Source: Bicyclus anynana (Eukaryota; Arthropoda; Insecta; Lepidoptera; Nymphalidae). From it: a stretch of DNA of 64,000 nucleotides. The stretch lies in the NCBI RefSeq assembly GCF_947172395.1, contig NC_069100.1, forward strand, positions 4,531,001 through 4,595,000, given 5' to 3'. The notes under the pieces were generated by a model. That model ran no database searches, had not been told where the DNA came from, and was given only the letters and a program-made list of their open reading frames with translations. Position numbers and translations under genes: made by a program. This document shows positions 46,490 to 57,055 of this stretch, piece by piece. Each line of letters starts with the position of its first letter. The first letter of the stretch is position 1.

Positions 46490-47990
46490 TTAAAGTTTGT
46501 CTCACTGCGGAAGTAGGTAAAGCAGTTACCTGCAAATCCTTTTCGCGGCACATTCCTACATAATGGGCAAGTCTACCACTCCGGCGAGGGATATGACAGC
46601 AAACATCGTCAAGTTACATCCGCACAGACATGACATCTAATGTAAGAAGATGCCGCGCGGTTCTCGTTCGCGTAGGAATACGGAGATAATATATAGCCTA
46701 TTGTTGCAAAGTCTTCCTTGATAGATGGGCTACCTACCACTGAAAGAATTTTTTAAATCGGACCAGTAGTTCCTGAGTTGAGCGCGTTCAAGCAAATGAA
46801 CAAACTCTTCAGCTTTATAATATTAATATAGATAATAAGGTCCCAGCGGGAACCTACACCGAAGGACCCACGTACAACGGCCAATCACATGGCCAAGTGC
46901 GGAAACAGCCCAGAAGTAAAAAGAAGAAGGTCCCAAAGAAGTTAATCCCTTATCAGTTGCAAGGTGTAAATAATACCTGAGAAAAGTACATTTTCTTTTT
47001 ATAAATTACCCAGAAATGTTTTGAAAAGTATTGCTACAAGATTTAAGTATCACGAGTAAAAGTTTGCCTCACTGCGGGACTAGGTAAAGCAGTTACCTGC
47101 AAATCCTTATCGTGGCACATTCCTACATAATTAATAGGCAAGTTTACAACTCCGGCGGGGGATATGACGGCAAACTTCGCCAAGTTACGCTACCCGCACC
47201 GACGTATGCAGCACTTGGCACAATGTTTACTTTTAACTTACACTAACTGCTCCAAACCTACAAGAACCTACGAGCACTATAATAAGCGACGTTATTTTAA
47301 TTTTAGTATTCTGTTAGAATAAAGAAACTCAACACACCTAACGAGTGAAAATAAAATCTGCTGTATATTTTGGAAAAAATTGCACTGAGAAAATTGCAAA
47401 GAAATGGTACAGAAACGCAGTAGGTATCTTATGTAAAAGTTAGTTTAACTGCGAAAATAGGTAAAACAGTTGCCTACAAACTTTTATCGCGACACATTCC
47501 TACATAATTAACAGGCAAGTCTACAACTCCGGCGGGGGATATGATGGCAAACTTTGCCAAGTTACGCTACATCACTTGGCACATTGTTTACTTTTAACTT
47601 ACACTAACTGTTCCAGCCTACAAAGTACTAGGAGTACTATAATTAGCGACGCTATTTTGATTTTTAGTATTCTGTTAGAATAGTAAACTCAACATTCATA
47701 AAGCTTGAAAACAAAGTCTGTTATTTGGCAAAAATTTCACTGAGTAAACTTGCGAAAAAATGATACTGAAATGCAGTAGGTATCCTTAGTAAAATTTAGT
47801 TTCACTTCGGAAGTAGGTAAAGCAAGTTACCTGCAAACCTTTATCGCGGCACATTCCTACATAATTAATAGGCAAGTCTACAACTCCGGCGGGGAGTATG
47901 ACGGCAAACTTCGCCAAGTTACGCTAATATGCCAAGTGCTGCACAGACGTGTGTAGCACTTGGCATATTGTTTACTTTTAACTTGTACTC
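46490..47990 (+). repeat. Satellite-like tandem array, monomer about 370 bp
   Basis: The motif actgcggaagtaggtaaagc / cctacataattaataggcaag / caactccggcgggggatatga recurs at about 46500, 47068, 47445 and 47805. The last three units are contiguous (about 377 and 360 bp apart). The first is separated by Lep1-like sequence at 46640-46840. Confidence 0.88.
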
Positions 47991-48084
47991 GTAGTCACAT
48001 GCAAATCTACAAGGATCTACAAGCAGTATATCTACGACGATTTATGAAGGCCGTTATAGTATCTTATGATAGGGATGTCAGGTT

Positions 48085-48345
48085 ATTAACAACCTATATT
48101 CGACTCACTGTTGAGCATGAGTCCCCTCTCAGAATGAGAAGGATTAGGCAAATAGTCGACGACGCCGCCCAATGCGGATTGCACACGTCATAGACACAGA
48201 GAATTAAGAAAATTTGTCAGGTATAATTCTCAGATTTCCTTATAATGTTCTGCCTTTACCGTTTGATACGCTAGATTTAATTGCTTAAAATGCACCTAAG
48301 TAAAAAGTTGGAGGTGCATGCTCTAGAAGGGATTCGAACCTACGC
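48085..48345 (-). mobile_element. SINE-A fragment, diverged
   Basis: acaacctatattcgactcac ... catgctctagaagggattcgaacc; B box still visible. Confidence 0.8.
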
Positions 48346-49058
48346 CCTACGAAAATAATATTTTTAACATGAAAATGAAACCGACTTCAAAGACGTACTT
48401 CAATTATTTTAATTTTAACACAAAAGTCCTAAACAGATTTTCATGAAATAAAATGGTACCAATCTGGAAGTATACTCTTTCAAACAAAAAAGAATTTTCA
48501 AAATTAGTTAATAAATGACGAAGTTGTGAGGTAAAAAACATTAAAAAAAAACATGCGTCTCGAATTGAGAACCTCCTCCTTTTTTTTAAATCGGTTAAAA
48601 AAGGAATATTTTAAAAAAAAAAATTAAGGGGCATTACACACGTCAAAACGGCTTTCACATAGAGTAGCAAATATACTAAGTATGCTATGTATACAGGGAT
48701 AGTTACGAAGTTTTGTACAAAAGAAAAGCAGAGAATTCTACATGGAACCTACAAGACTCTACAAACACGAATTCTGTATGCTTATTATGAATAGTTATTT
48801 AAAAGTTTCCTACAAAAGAAAACTTTTGTATGCAATCTCAATTTGTATCTTTAGAACTTTGTCGACTGGAGACCTTCCTTGGCACGCTTGTACTATTGTA
48901 ATCTTCCGATTTTAACCGAGTGTGAAAAACGAGGTTCTATATTAATTTTGAACTATATAATAATGTAATATATGTAAAAGTATGTTTGAAATGATCTCAA
49001 AAACTACTGGTCTGGCTTGAGCAGGGCGTGGCTTATATTATTTTGTTTTTTTTTCTAC

Positions 49059-49349
49059 GACTACAATCTCACCTGATGGTAAGTGATGATGCAGTCTAAG
49101 ACAGAAGCGGGCTAACTTGATAGGAGGAGGATGAAAATCCACACCCCTTTCGGTTTCTACACGGCATCGTACCGGAATGCTAAATCGCTTGGCGGTATGT
49201 CTTTGCGGGTAGGGTGGTACCTAGCCACGGCCGAAGCCTCCCACCAGCTAGACAAATTAAGGAAATCTCAATCTGTCCAACCGGGGAATGAACCCAAGAC
49301 CTTCGTTTTGTAAATCCACCGCGCATACCATTGCGCCACGGAGGCCGTC
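49059..49349 (-). mobile_element. SINE-B copy
   Basis: Nearly full length, about 100 bp from exon c on its 3' (intronic) side. Confidence 0.9.
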
Positions 49350-49459
49350 AATGCAGAGCTTATTCTATCGCCCGCAGAGCAACTCTAAGCCTTCTTATGA
49401 GGTCCCAATACCTACCTATTTTAGCTGCATATTATAAAATTTTAAAAACAATGACTTAC

Positions 49460-49562
49460 AGGAGACCTCCAAAGTTTTGGAGTCCGCACTTTTCCCGACT
49501 TGGTTCTGAACTTCGCACTTCACAGTCGCCTCATTGTGCCTCCGGGATACATTGGAGATTAT
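49460..49562 (-). CDS. rst: rst/kirre-like receptor, exon c: end of Ig3
   Basis: Acceptor gtttgttgttgcag/ATAATCTCC, donor GTCTCCT/GTAAGT; phase 0 in, phase 1 out, 34 codons plus one base. Encodes IISNVSRRHNEATVKCEVQN with the second Ig3 cysteine (VKCEV) and a sequon NVS, then the G strand ending LEVSY. The ISNVSR...VKCEV.N.VGKS pattern matches Roughest/Kirre Ig3 as I recall it. The Tyr codon is split and completed by the next exon, giving the usual SYGP junction between Ig3 and Ig4. Confidence 0.9.
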
Positions 49563-49623
49563 CTGCAACAACAAACAACATTTAGCGACTTTTTAATATT
49601 GTAACTTTAATGTTAAACATGAA

Positions 49624-49831
49624 TCCTACTAATATTATAAAGGCGAAAGTGTGTAAGTATTTTTGTTCCTCTTTTACGCTGCGTCTACTGAAGCGATTTA
49701 GCTGTAATTTGGAATGGAAATAGATTTTACTCTGGATTAACACATAGGCTTTTTATCCCGGAAAAATCCACGTTTCCCGTAGGATTTGTGAAAATTGAAT
49801 ACCACGCGGACGTAGTCGCGGGCGTCCGCTA
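49624..49831 (+). mobile_element. Lep1 Helitron
   Basis: TCCTACTAATATTATAAAGG to gcgggcgtccgcta, 62 bp upstream of the exon c acceptor. Confidence 0.82.
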
Positions 49832-50029
49832 CTAATATTATAAAAACAAAGGTTGGTTTGTGTGTGTGTCAGTATGTCTTTGTGCAACTGTGTGTGTTAT
49901 TCCTATATACCGTATAACAGAGATGATTTAGCTATTACCTACACTAATAAATTGGCTACGTTTTGTCTTAGAAAATCCATAGTTCCGGTGGGATTTGTGA
50001 AAATCTATGAATATACTTTAATTCTTTCG

Positions 50030-50330
50030 AAATTACATTCATTCTCTCTCAAGAAATGCAACACTATTAAGGGTAATAATGGCGGATTGATGACGTTTTC
50101 AATGCAGTAGTCGATTTGACGTTTCCTGTCAATTGTCATGTCATTGTTGCTTTAAGGACTCCATCTTGATAGAACTCAAAAACTTGGGTTTTAATTTTAT
50201 TTATTTCTTTTTATTTAGATATATTTATTCACTTTAATAAATTTTAATAAAATCCTTGTATTTTTTAAATTTTAATGATACGGGGTATAAGAATTGACCT
50301 GAAATGGACCATCTCCTTTACCTCGTGTTA
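50030..50330 (+). repeat. Unnamed dispersed repeat, partner of 12665-13000
   Basis: See the reverse-complement match at 12665-13000. Confidence 0.65.
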
Positions 50331-50878
50331 ATATATAGATATAAAACTCTACAATGCTAAACTCATCATGTAACATGAATAAGTTGAAAGTGTGTGTTTT
50401 ATCTGTGTAAGTGTGTGTATTTGTGCAACTTCACGAGCATAGCAAACGTCGTAAAGACCTTCCTGTCGTGGTGTAAATATAGGGATGCTTATTGCACCCC
50501 CATACGCGGCTTATGTAAAATTCACACTGCAGATGTGGGTACTTCCCGCGAGGATCTTGAAAATATGCGGCACTGTACATTTTTGAACAGTCCTTGTTGT
50601 TTTGCCTTATTATAGTAACAGAAGCCAGCGACTTCGTCCGGGAAAAAGTCAGTGTACACATAAAGATTTCCCATTCTTGCTACATTTTTCTTTGATGCTC
50701 CACTCCACAGAATAAAGATGATCCAGAATGAGTCTTTACAAGCAGCGTGGTGAAGCCGGTGACACCCATAAAAACAAACGTCACACGTCTCCTTGACATC
50801 CGCACAAACTTTTGTCATAATTTGTATTTTTTAAAAATTTAACACTAAAACCATTACGTAAATTAACATAATAATCAA

Positions 50879-51075
50879 TCTATACTAATATTACAAAGCG
50901 GAAGAGTTTGTTTGTTTGTTTGATTGAACGCACTAATCTCAGGAACTATTCCGATTTGAAAAATTATTTTAGCGTTAGATAGCCCATTTATTAAGGAAGG
51001 CTATAGGCTATATTTTATCTCCGTATTCCTAAGGGAACGGGAACCACGCGAGTGGAACCACCCAGCGTCAGCTAG
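50879..51075 (+). mobile_element. Lep1 Helitron inside a repeat, with a paralogous empty site
   Basis: TC at 50879-50880 to CTAG at 51072-51075 (197 bp), preceded by A and followed by T. The repeat it interrupts (50715-51275) has an uninterrupted relative at 26480-26500 (ataatcaataataaaatactcc). Confidence 0.9.
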
Positions 51076-51289
51076 TGACCAATAAAAATACTCCATCTTA
51101 TTTCTTTAGTTTTTGTGAACAGTTTTTAAAATATTTAAAAACATATGACGCCATTTTTCTTGAATAATATTGAAAATTACTTAACTCTGAATGAATTGAC
51201 TCGAGAATGTATTCGTTTTTGAATTTTGTATTTGAAGCGGCTACGACACCGTTGTTTTCGTGCGCTCTATCTGCCTATTATTGTTTAAT

Positions 51290-52200
51290 CTGACTAACTC
51301 GATAAATGGTCTATGAACACAAAAAAACAATTTTCAACTAAAACCAGTAGTTCTTGAGGTTAGCGCATTCAACCAAACAAACATTTCAGCTTTATAATAT
51401 TACTTATTATAGATTTTATATGTGATTAGGGATATACTTACTAACTTGAATTCATCATATCATAAATTAAAATACCTCGTTGGTGTTGTATAGTGTTGTG
51501 AATCATAAGGTCCTAGGTTCGATTTCGGTTTGACAAAAAATATTAACGTTATCTATCTCAGAACATTTGCGCAGGTACTAATTATAATTATCTGAAGCTA
51601 ATTCTTTAATACGTACTAATTCGAGAGTCCTATAAATCTAGCACATACCCGTACGTCATAGTATTTAGCGTTTATTGAATTTAATTAATCTAATGACAGA
51701 ATGCTGGTGTATCAGCTAATATATTATACTAAGCGGACTATCAATTTACCTATTATGTATCTTTCTAATTACTATCAATAGATTCGGTGGAATTCGCAAG
51801 GTTTTAAGGGATTTTAATTTAGAGGTTCATCTCGCAAATGGCAGCGGTAAGTATCTATCACCTGAGGGCATAGTGGCAGTTTGTTACTATCGCGTTAACG
51901 TAAACTCGATTTTCTAAACACAGCCATTTAGTGGCACTACTGCACAACTGTTTCAATGTCATATAAATTCGCGTTTACGTTATGGCGATAGTAACAGTAT
52001 GAAAATATTGAAAACTCACACTAGGCACACATAAACTCGTTGCTCGGAGTCGCGGCTCTTGCGTTCACAAGATTTTTGATTATTTTATATTATTTTGATT
52101 ACACTTATTCACTCTGGACAAAGAGAATGAATTTTTAATTTATTACAATAAAAAAAATAAGTTTCAGAACCTTCGGGATTCCTGGGAAATCTATAGAATA
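51290..52200. other. Intron b-c interior, no gene
   Basis: Lep1 fragment at 51290-51415 and a tRNA-like head at 51485-51530 (aggtcctaggttcgatttcgg). 51840-52020 repeats tttacgttatggcgatagtaac motifs in both orientations. Confidence 0.45.
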
Positions 52201-52205
52201 CTCAC

Positions 52206-52445
52206 CAATTTTTCGAACATAGTTCGAAGAGCCGACGGACGTTGGGGTCCCAAAGTGCTGGAATGGCGACCCCGCACTAGTAAGCGCAGTGTCGGCCGAC
52301 CCCCCACCAGGTGGACTGACGACATCAAGCGAGTCGCAGGTATTCGCTGGATGCAGGCGGCTCAGTATCGTGATGTTTGGAAGTCCCTATAAAAGGCCTA
52401 TGTCCTGCAGTGGACGTCCATCGGCTGATATGATGATGATGATGA
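52206..52445 (+). mobile_element. RTE LINE 3' end with GAT tail at an exon donor
   Basis: aatttttcgaacatagttcg ... gtggacgtccatcggctgatatgatgatgatgatga. The tail stops about 6 bp short of exon b (52451). Confidence 0.87.
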
Positions 52446-52450
52446 CTCAC

Positions 52451-52539
52451 CAATTCGATGTTCTTAGCAGTTGGCACTTGCTCATTGTTGATGAACCAAC
52501 GATAAGTGAGGTTGCTTGGATTGGCCGTGGCTTGACATC
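52451..52539 (-). CDS. rst: rst/kirre-like receptor, exon b: core of Ig3
   Basis: Acceptor tttttatcgcag/GATGTCAAGC, donor GAATTG/GTGAGT; phase 1 in, phase 0 out, 29 codons. Encodes CQATANPSNLTYRWFINNEQ, with the first Ig3 cysteine, a glycosylation sequon (NLT) and the invariant core tryptophan (YRWF). Kirrel-family Ig3 domains have the same CQA.ANP...YRW pattern. The intron downstream of this donor begins only a few bases before a GAT-repeat RTE LINE tail (52206-52445). The intron upstream of the exon contains a SINE and the large retrotransposon palindrome. Confidence 0.9.
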
Positions 52540-52688
52540 CTGCGATAAAAATATTTTTTGTTTATATAATATTTATTATTTATATAAATAAAAAAAAACT
52601 CAATAGGAAAAACTAAAAGCTGGTTATGAAATATTAAGCTTTAATTTATTCCAGGAATTTGTCAGCTTTTACTTGGGTTATTGTCCGG

Positions 52689-52982
52689 AGCCGTGATAGC
52701 CCAGTGGATATGACCTCTGCCTACGATTCCGGAGGGTGTGGGTTCGAATACGGTCCGGGGCATGCACCTCCAATTTTTCAGTTGTGTGCTTTTTAAAAAA
52801 TTAAATATCACGTGTCTCAATCGGTGAAGGAAAACATCGTAAGGAAACCTGCTTACCAGAGAATTATCTTAATTCTCTGCGTGTCTGAAGTCTGCCAATC
52901 CGCATTGGGCCAGCGTGGTGGACTATTCTGAGATGAGACTCGAGCTCAGCAGTGAGCCGAATATGGGTTGATGACGACGATT
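52689..52982 (+). mobile_element. SINE-A copy
   Basis: agccgtgatagcccagtgg ... gagccgaatatgggttgatgacgacga; a short internal deletion near the 3' end. Confidence 0.9.
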
Positions 52983-53052
52983 ATCCGGAGATAAGATGCT
53001 GGTGATATAAACCATAGTGATGGTTTAACTTGTTCCGAAGAGCAAGTTAAAC

Positions 53053-54211
53053 TTGTGACGGTGTAAAGCGCCATCTGTTGGTATGATGACGAAATCCGTA
53101 CAAAACGCGCTCATAATAAGGTGCGAAGAATTGATTATATTATGGGTCGCTAGTGAATGGGCGTCTAAACCATAGATGGCGACTGGAGCGTGTCTCTTTG
53201 TGTGAGATTGCGTTTCGTTTCAGGGTCGGAGTGTGCAAATTGGCAATTTTCGGGTAAAACAAACGTCGTGGGGGTTCAAAAACATATAATAAGGCACTAG
53301 AATGGTGTTGGCAAGCTTATGATTTGTGAATACAAAAATAAAAGGGACAAAGATTTTCTATTGTTATAGTTAAGATTTGTATGAACGAACAAATTTTTTG
53401 ATGCGTCGAACGAGAACGTGTGAGAAAAGTTCTCGCCGGGGACACGGTTTCGAGCATTTTCTGGAAACAGCCACCATGAGCTGAACAAAAATATCCGGGG
53501 GGAAGGATTTAATGTAGCAGGTCTGCTGAGACCAAAAACCTTAACTAAAATATTATGTTCAGCTCATTGAAAATATAAGTTTTATTAAGTCTTGGGAAAA
53601 TCACAGGAGTCTTCCTTCCCGTTGGCAATGAATTCGTATATTTAATATTTGGGGGAATAATGGGCTAGAGAGAGCTGATATTATCAGTGGGAAAAATAAA
53701 AAATAGGAAAATAAGAAAGAAAGATATAAGAATGAGTTTCGAGAACCTTTGAGAATGTAAAAGGGGTAATTTATGAGTTTTTACGAGTTTCGAAGAGGTT
53801 GTACGAATCCGTCGTGACGTCGCGGGATTCGTGGAAGGCTTTAAGACGATCGTCATTTGCCGGTTACAACATCCGGGAACGTCGCAAGCTGAAGGAGACG
53901 GAGTAGCCGTACCAGGTCAAGGGAGTCCGGCAGGACATATAACCGGGTAAAGACCCAGACAAGGTCAGTTCTATCCTGTTTACCAAGCTTGCGTTGATCT
54001 TCGGTGTTATGGACGAAAACATATCTATACAGTGTTAATTTCGGGGGGGAATTTTGGATATTTGGACATTGGATCTGAACCGTGTTCGGATATAATTTAA
54101 AGTTTAGTGCTTAACGATTTATGGTGGTATTTTTGTATTTTGGTATTTTGTATTCTGTACGTGGTATTTTGTACGCGGTATTTTGGTATATTATGATACC
54201 TTGTGTAATTT
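53053..54211 (-). repeat. Left arm of a perfect 1159-bp inverted repeat (retrotransposon leader, antisense)
   Basis: Every segment I compared is the exact reverse complement of 54781-55939 (position i pairs with 108992-i, no indel shift over the whole arm). Read on the minus strand it begins AAATTACACAAGG, the same sequence that follows the primer binding site in the right arm. It lies in the intron between exons a and b. The open frames inside (53297-53488, 53665-53856) simply mirror those of the right arm and resemble no protein I know. It is probably the 5' leader of an LTR retrotransposon. Confidence 0.9.
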
Positions 54212-54304
54212 TGTACAACAGCAAATATTATGCTGTTTGAGGATTCTATAGAAGTACATGCTTAATTAAAGGTTTAGTTATGCTTTCTCTTACGGAGGTG
54301 GGAA
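54212..54304 (+). mobile_element. Candidate 3' internal end of an LTR element with polypurine tract
   Basis: This 93-bp stretch links the left arm to the LTR. It contains a small hairpin (ACAGCA...TGCTGT, 54216-54234) and ends in GGAGGTGGGAA (54294-54304), purine-rich except for one T, immediately before the LTR start TGTGGGAAAA. That is the position of a polypurine tract, which primes plus-strand synthesis upstream of a 3' LTR. Only this short piece of the 3' internal region is present. Confidence 0.6.
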
Positions 54305-54760
54305 TGTGGGAAAATAAACAAACTTTCCGTTTGGTTGGTTGGTGACCGGTAGTGTGATTTGGACCCACGGGCTCTCAGTTCAACGACTGAGATACCGGGA
54401 CATCAGAGCCTTTAAGTCCGGTCCAAGTAACCCACATCTTCTTTCCTCCGTGGGACGAGAAAAACATCACTCGCACTAAGCGCATATGATTTATCATAGT
54501 TTCAAGTATCTAATAAGAAATAACTGACAAATAAAGAATTTCTGGACTTTCTGTGTGAGTCTTTATTATCTCATCCAAATAGCCTCACAGTCTCAATTAG
54601 GTAGGTTAGGTTAGTTTGGTAGGAAATAGCATACAGTGGACCAGGTGGACTGGAACCCAGGACCTCTGGAGCTGGATTGAACATAAGTTCCGACACATTT
54701 ATTTTCTCTTTGTGACGCGTGGGCCTGCGGCCTCCAACCCTGTGGGCCTGCGCGGTCGCA
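54305..54760 (+). mobile_element. Single LTR (about 456 bp)
   Basis: Begins TGTGGGAAAATAAAC and ends GCGGTCGCA, i.e. TG...CA borders. It has an AATAAA at 54530-54535 upstream of a GT-rich stretch. It is preceded by a polypurine-like tract and followed after two bases by an 18-nt primer binding site. No second copy of this LTR was noticed in the window. Having tract and binding site on the two sides of one LTR is the arrangement of a tandem or one-LTR-circle junction, not of an ordinary solo LTR. Confidence 0.75.
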
Positions 54761-54762
54761 AA

Positions 54763-54780
54763 TGGCGCCCAACGTGGGGC
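54763..54780 (+). promoter_or_regulatory. Retrotransposon primer binding site, tRNA-Lys type
   Basis: TGGCGCCCAACGTGGGGC, 18 nt, starts TGG as expected for pairing with a tRNA CCA end. The same sequence is, from memory, the tRNA-Lys(1,2) primer site of several retroelements. It ends exactly where the right inverted arm begins. Confidence 0.88.
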
Positions 54781-55939
54781 AAATTACACAAGGTATCATA
54801 ATATACCAAAATACCGCGTACAAAATACCACGTACAGAATACAAAATACCAAAATACAAAAATACCACCATAAATCGTTAAGCACTAAACTTTAAATTAT
54901 ATCCGAACACGGTTCAGATCCAATGTCCAAATATCCAAAATTCCCCCCCGAAATTAACACTGTATAGATATGTTTTCGTCCATAACACCGAAGATCAACG
55001 CAAGCTTGGTAAACAGGATAGAACTGACCTTGTCTGGGTCTTTACCCGGTTATATGTCCTGCCGGACTCCCTTGACCTGGTACGGCTACTCCGTCTCCTT
55101 CAGCTTGCGACGTTCCCGGATGTTGTAACCGGCAAATGACGATCGTCTTAAAGCCTTCCACGAATCCCGCGACGTCACGACGGATTCGTACAACCTCTTC
55201 GAAACTCGTAAAAACTCATAAATTACCCCTTTTACATTCTCAAAGGTTCTCGAAACTCATTCTTATATCTTTCTTTCTTATTTTCCTATTTTTTATTTTT
55301 CCCACTGATAATATCAGCTCTCTCTAGCCCATTATTCCCCCAAATATTAAATATACGAATTCATTGCCAACGGGAAGGAAGACTCCTGTGATTTTCCCAA
55401 GACTTAATAAAACTTATATTTTCAATGAGCTGAACATAATATTTTAGTTAAGGTTTTTGGTCTCAGCAGACCTGCTACATTAAATCCTTCCCCCCGGATA
55501 TTTTTGTTCAGCTCATGGTGGCTGTTTCCAGAAAATGCTCGAAACCGTGTCCCCGGCGAGAACTTTTCTCACACGTTCTCGTTCGACGCATCAAAAAATT
55601 TGTTCGTTCATACAAATCTTAACTATAACAATAGAAAATCTTTGTCCCTTTTATTTTTGTATTCACAAATCATAAGCTTGCCAACACCATTCTAGTGCCT
55701 TATTATATGTTTTTGAACCCCCACGACGTTTGTTTTACCCGAAAATTGCCAATTTGCACACTCCGACCCTGAAACGAAACGCAATCTCACACAAAGAGAC
55801 ACGCTCCAGTCGCCATCTATGGTTTAGACGCCCATTCACTAGCGACCCATAATATAATCAATTCTTCGCACCTTATTATGAGCGCGTTTTGTACGGATTT
55901 CGTCATCATACCAACAGATGGCGCTTTACACCGTCACAA
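54781..55939 (+). repeat. Right arm of the perfect 1159-bp inverted repeat (retrotransposon leader, sense)
   Basis: Starts at the first base after the primer binding site, so it is the 5' internal leader of the LTR element. It has repeated AATACCA units, a C7 run and no open frame longer than 63 codons; no gag-like zinc knuckle or protease/RT motif is visible. It ends at CCGTCACAA, where symmetry with the left arm stops. The sequence resumes ordinary intron about 135 bp before exon a. Confidence 0.88.
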
Positions 55940-56074
55940 ACTGTCGGTTCCGGTCTTTATTATAACTTTTGATAATGATCGTTGTTGAGTCAAACATCAC
56001 CTTGTTGACGCGCAGTGTAGCAGTAGAGTTGGTTGCAGTGAGCTACTAAGATAACCATGATTAAAATACTTTAC

Positions 56075-56159
56075 CTACGACCAAAGCATCTCCCTCATGA
56101 ATCCTGCCATTGGTTGACCGTGATTTGATCACCACTTTCACTTTTGGCGCATATTGTAT
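56075..56159 (-). CDS. rst: rst/kirre-like receptor, exon a: start of Ig3
   Basis: Earliest exon of the gene found in the window. Minus-strand acceptor tattgttttag/ATACAATATGCG, donor GTAG/GTAAAG; enters in phase 0, leaves in phase 1, 28 codons plus one base. It encodes the linker and first strand of an Ig domain (IQYAPKVKVV, then EGDALVVG). The YAPKV linker between Ig2 and Ig3 is typical of the Roughest/Kirre/Kirrel family as I remember it. The split Gly codon joins the next exon, which supplies the first Ig3 cysteine. Exons for the signal peptide, Ig1 and Ig2 must lie upstream; I saw none up to 64000, so this gene is 5'-incomplete here. Confidence 0.86.
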
Positions 56160-56389
56160 CTAAAACAATAGAGAATAATTAAAAAATCATACAAATACAA
56201 TAACTTATTTTTAAAAATGGAAACATCGATATATTACAGCCCGACCCAGGAATGGAACCCAGGCTATACTTAAGTCAAATATAGGCTTATTTTACAAGCA
56301 CTTTGAAACGTTCAGTTTGACTATTTGTACAGACTCTACCACCGGTTTAGTAGACAGGTTCTGCTGAGAAGAGCCAGCAATAAACTCTC

Positions 56390-56391
<2 letters not shown>

Positions 56392-56424
<33 letters not shown>

Positions 56425-57055
56425 ATCAGCCGATGGACGTCCACTGCAGGACATAGGCCTTTTGTAGGGACTTCCAAACATCACGATACTGAGCCACCTG
56501 CATCCAGCGAATCCCTGCGACTCGCTTGATGTAGTCAGTCCACCTGGTGGGGAGTCGGCCAACACTGTCGCCATTCCAGCACTTTGGGACCCCAACGTCC
56601 ATTGGCTCTTCGAACTATGTGCCCCGCCCATTGCCACTTCAGCTTCGCAAGGTTGAGCTATGTCGGTGACTTTGGTTCTTCTGCGGACCTCCTCATTTCT
56701 GATTCGATCACGCAGAGATACTCATAAAATTACTCGTTCCATCGCCCGCTGTGTGACTCTGAGCCTTCTTATGAGGCCCATAGTTAGCGACCAAGTCTCG
56801 GAACCATAGGTCATCACTGGCAACACGCATTGTTCGAAGACTTTTGTCTTCAAGCACTAAGGAATTTCAGATGAAAAGATGTCGCGAGGTTTTCCGAATG
56901 CAGCCCAGCCGAGTTGGATTCGACGGTTCACCTCTTTCTCGAAATTGGACCTACCTAACTGGATCATATGTCCTAGGTATATGTATTCGTCTACAATTTC
57001 GAGTGCAGCGTTCTCAACTATAACTGGGTGGAGCGATACATGAGCATTACATAAA
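56392..57055 (-). mobile_element. RTE LINE, longest 3' fragment (about 660 bp)
   Basis: Minus strand covers the RT C-terminus: the EYIHLG, SNFEKEVNRR, AFG, KVFEQCVLPVMTYGSETW-type and RAMERAMLGVSLRDRIRNEE blocks, down to QWTSIG and a (CATCAT)n tail on the plus strand. Frameshifts are present. It lies upstream of exon a. Confidence 0.86.

Noticed and set aside
53297..55695. Identical 63-codon frames on both strands (53297-53488, 53665-53856, 55136-55327, 55504-55695)
   Set aside because: Mirror images produced by the inverted repeat; no recognised domain, so not independent genes.
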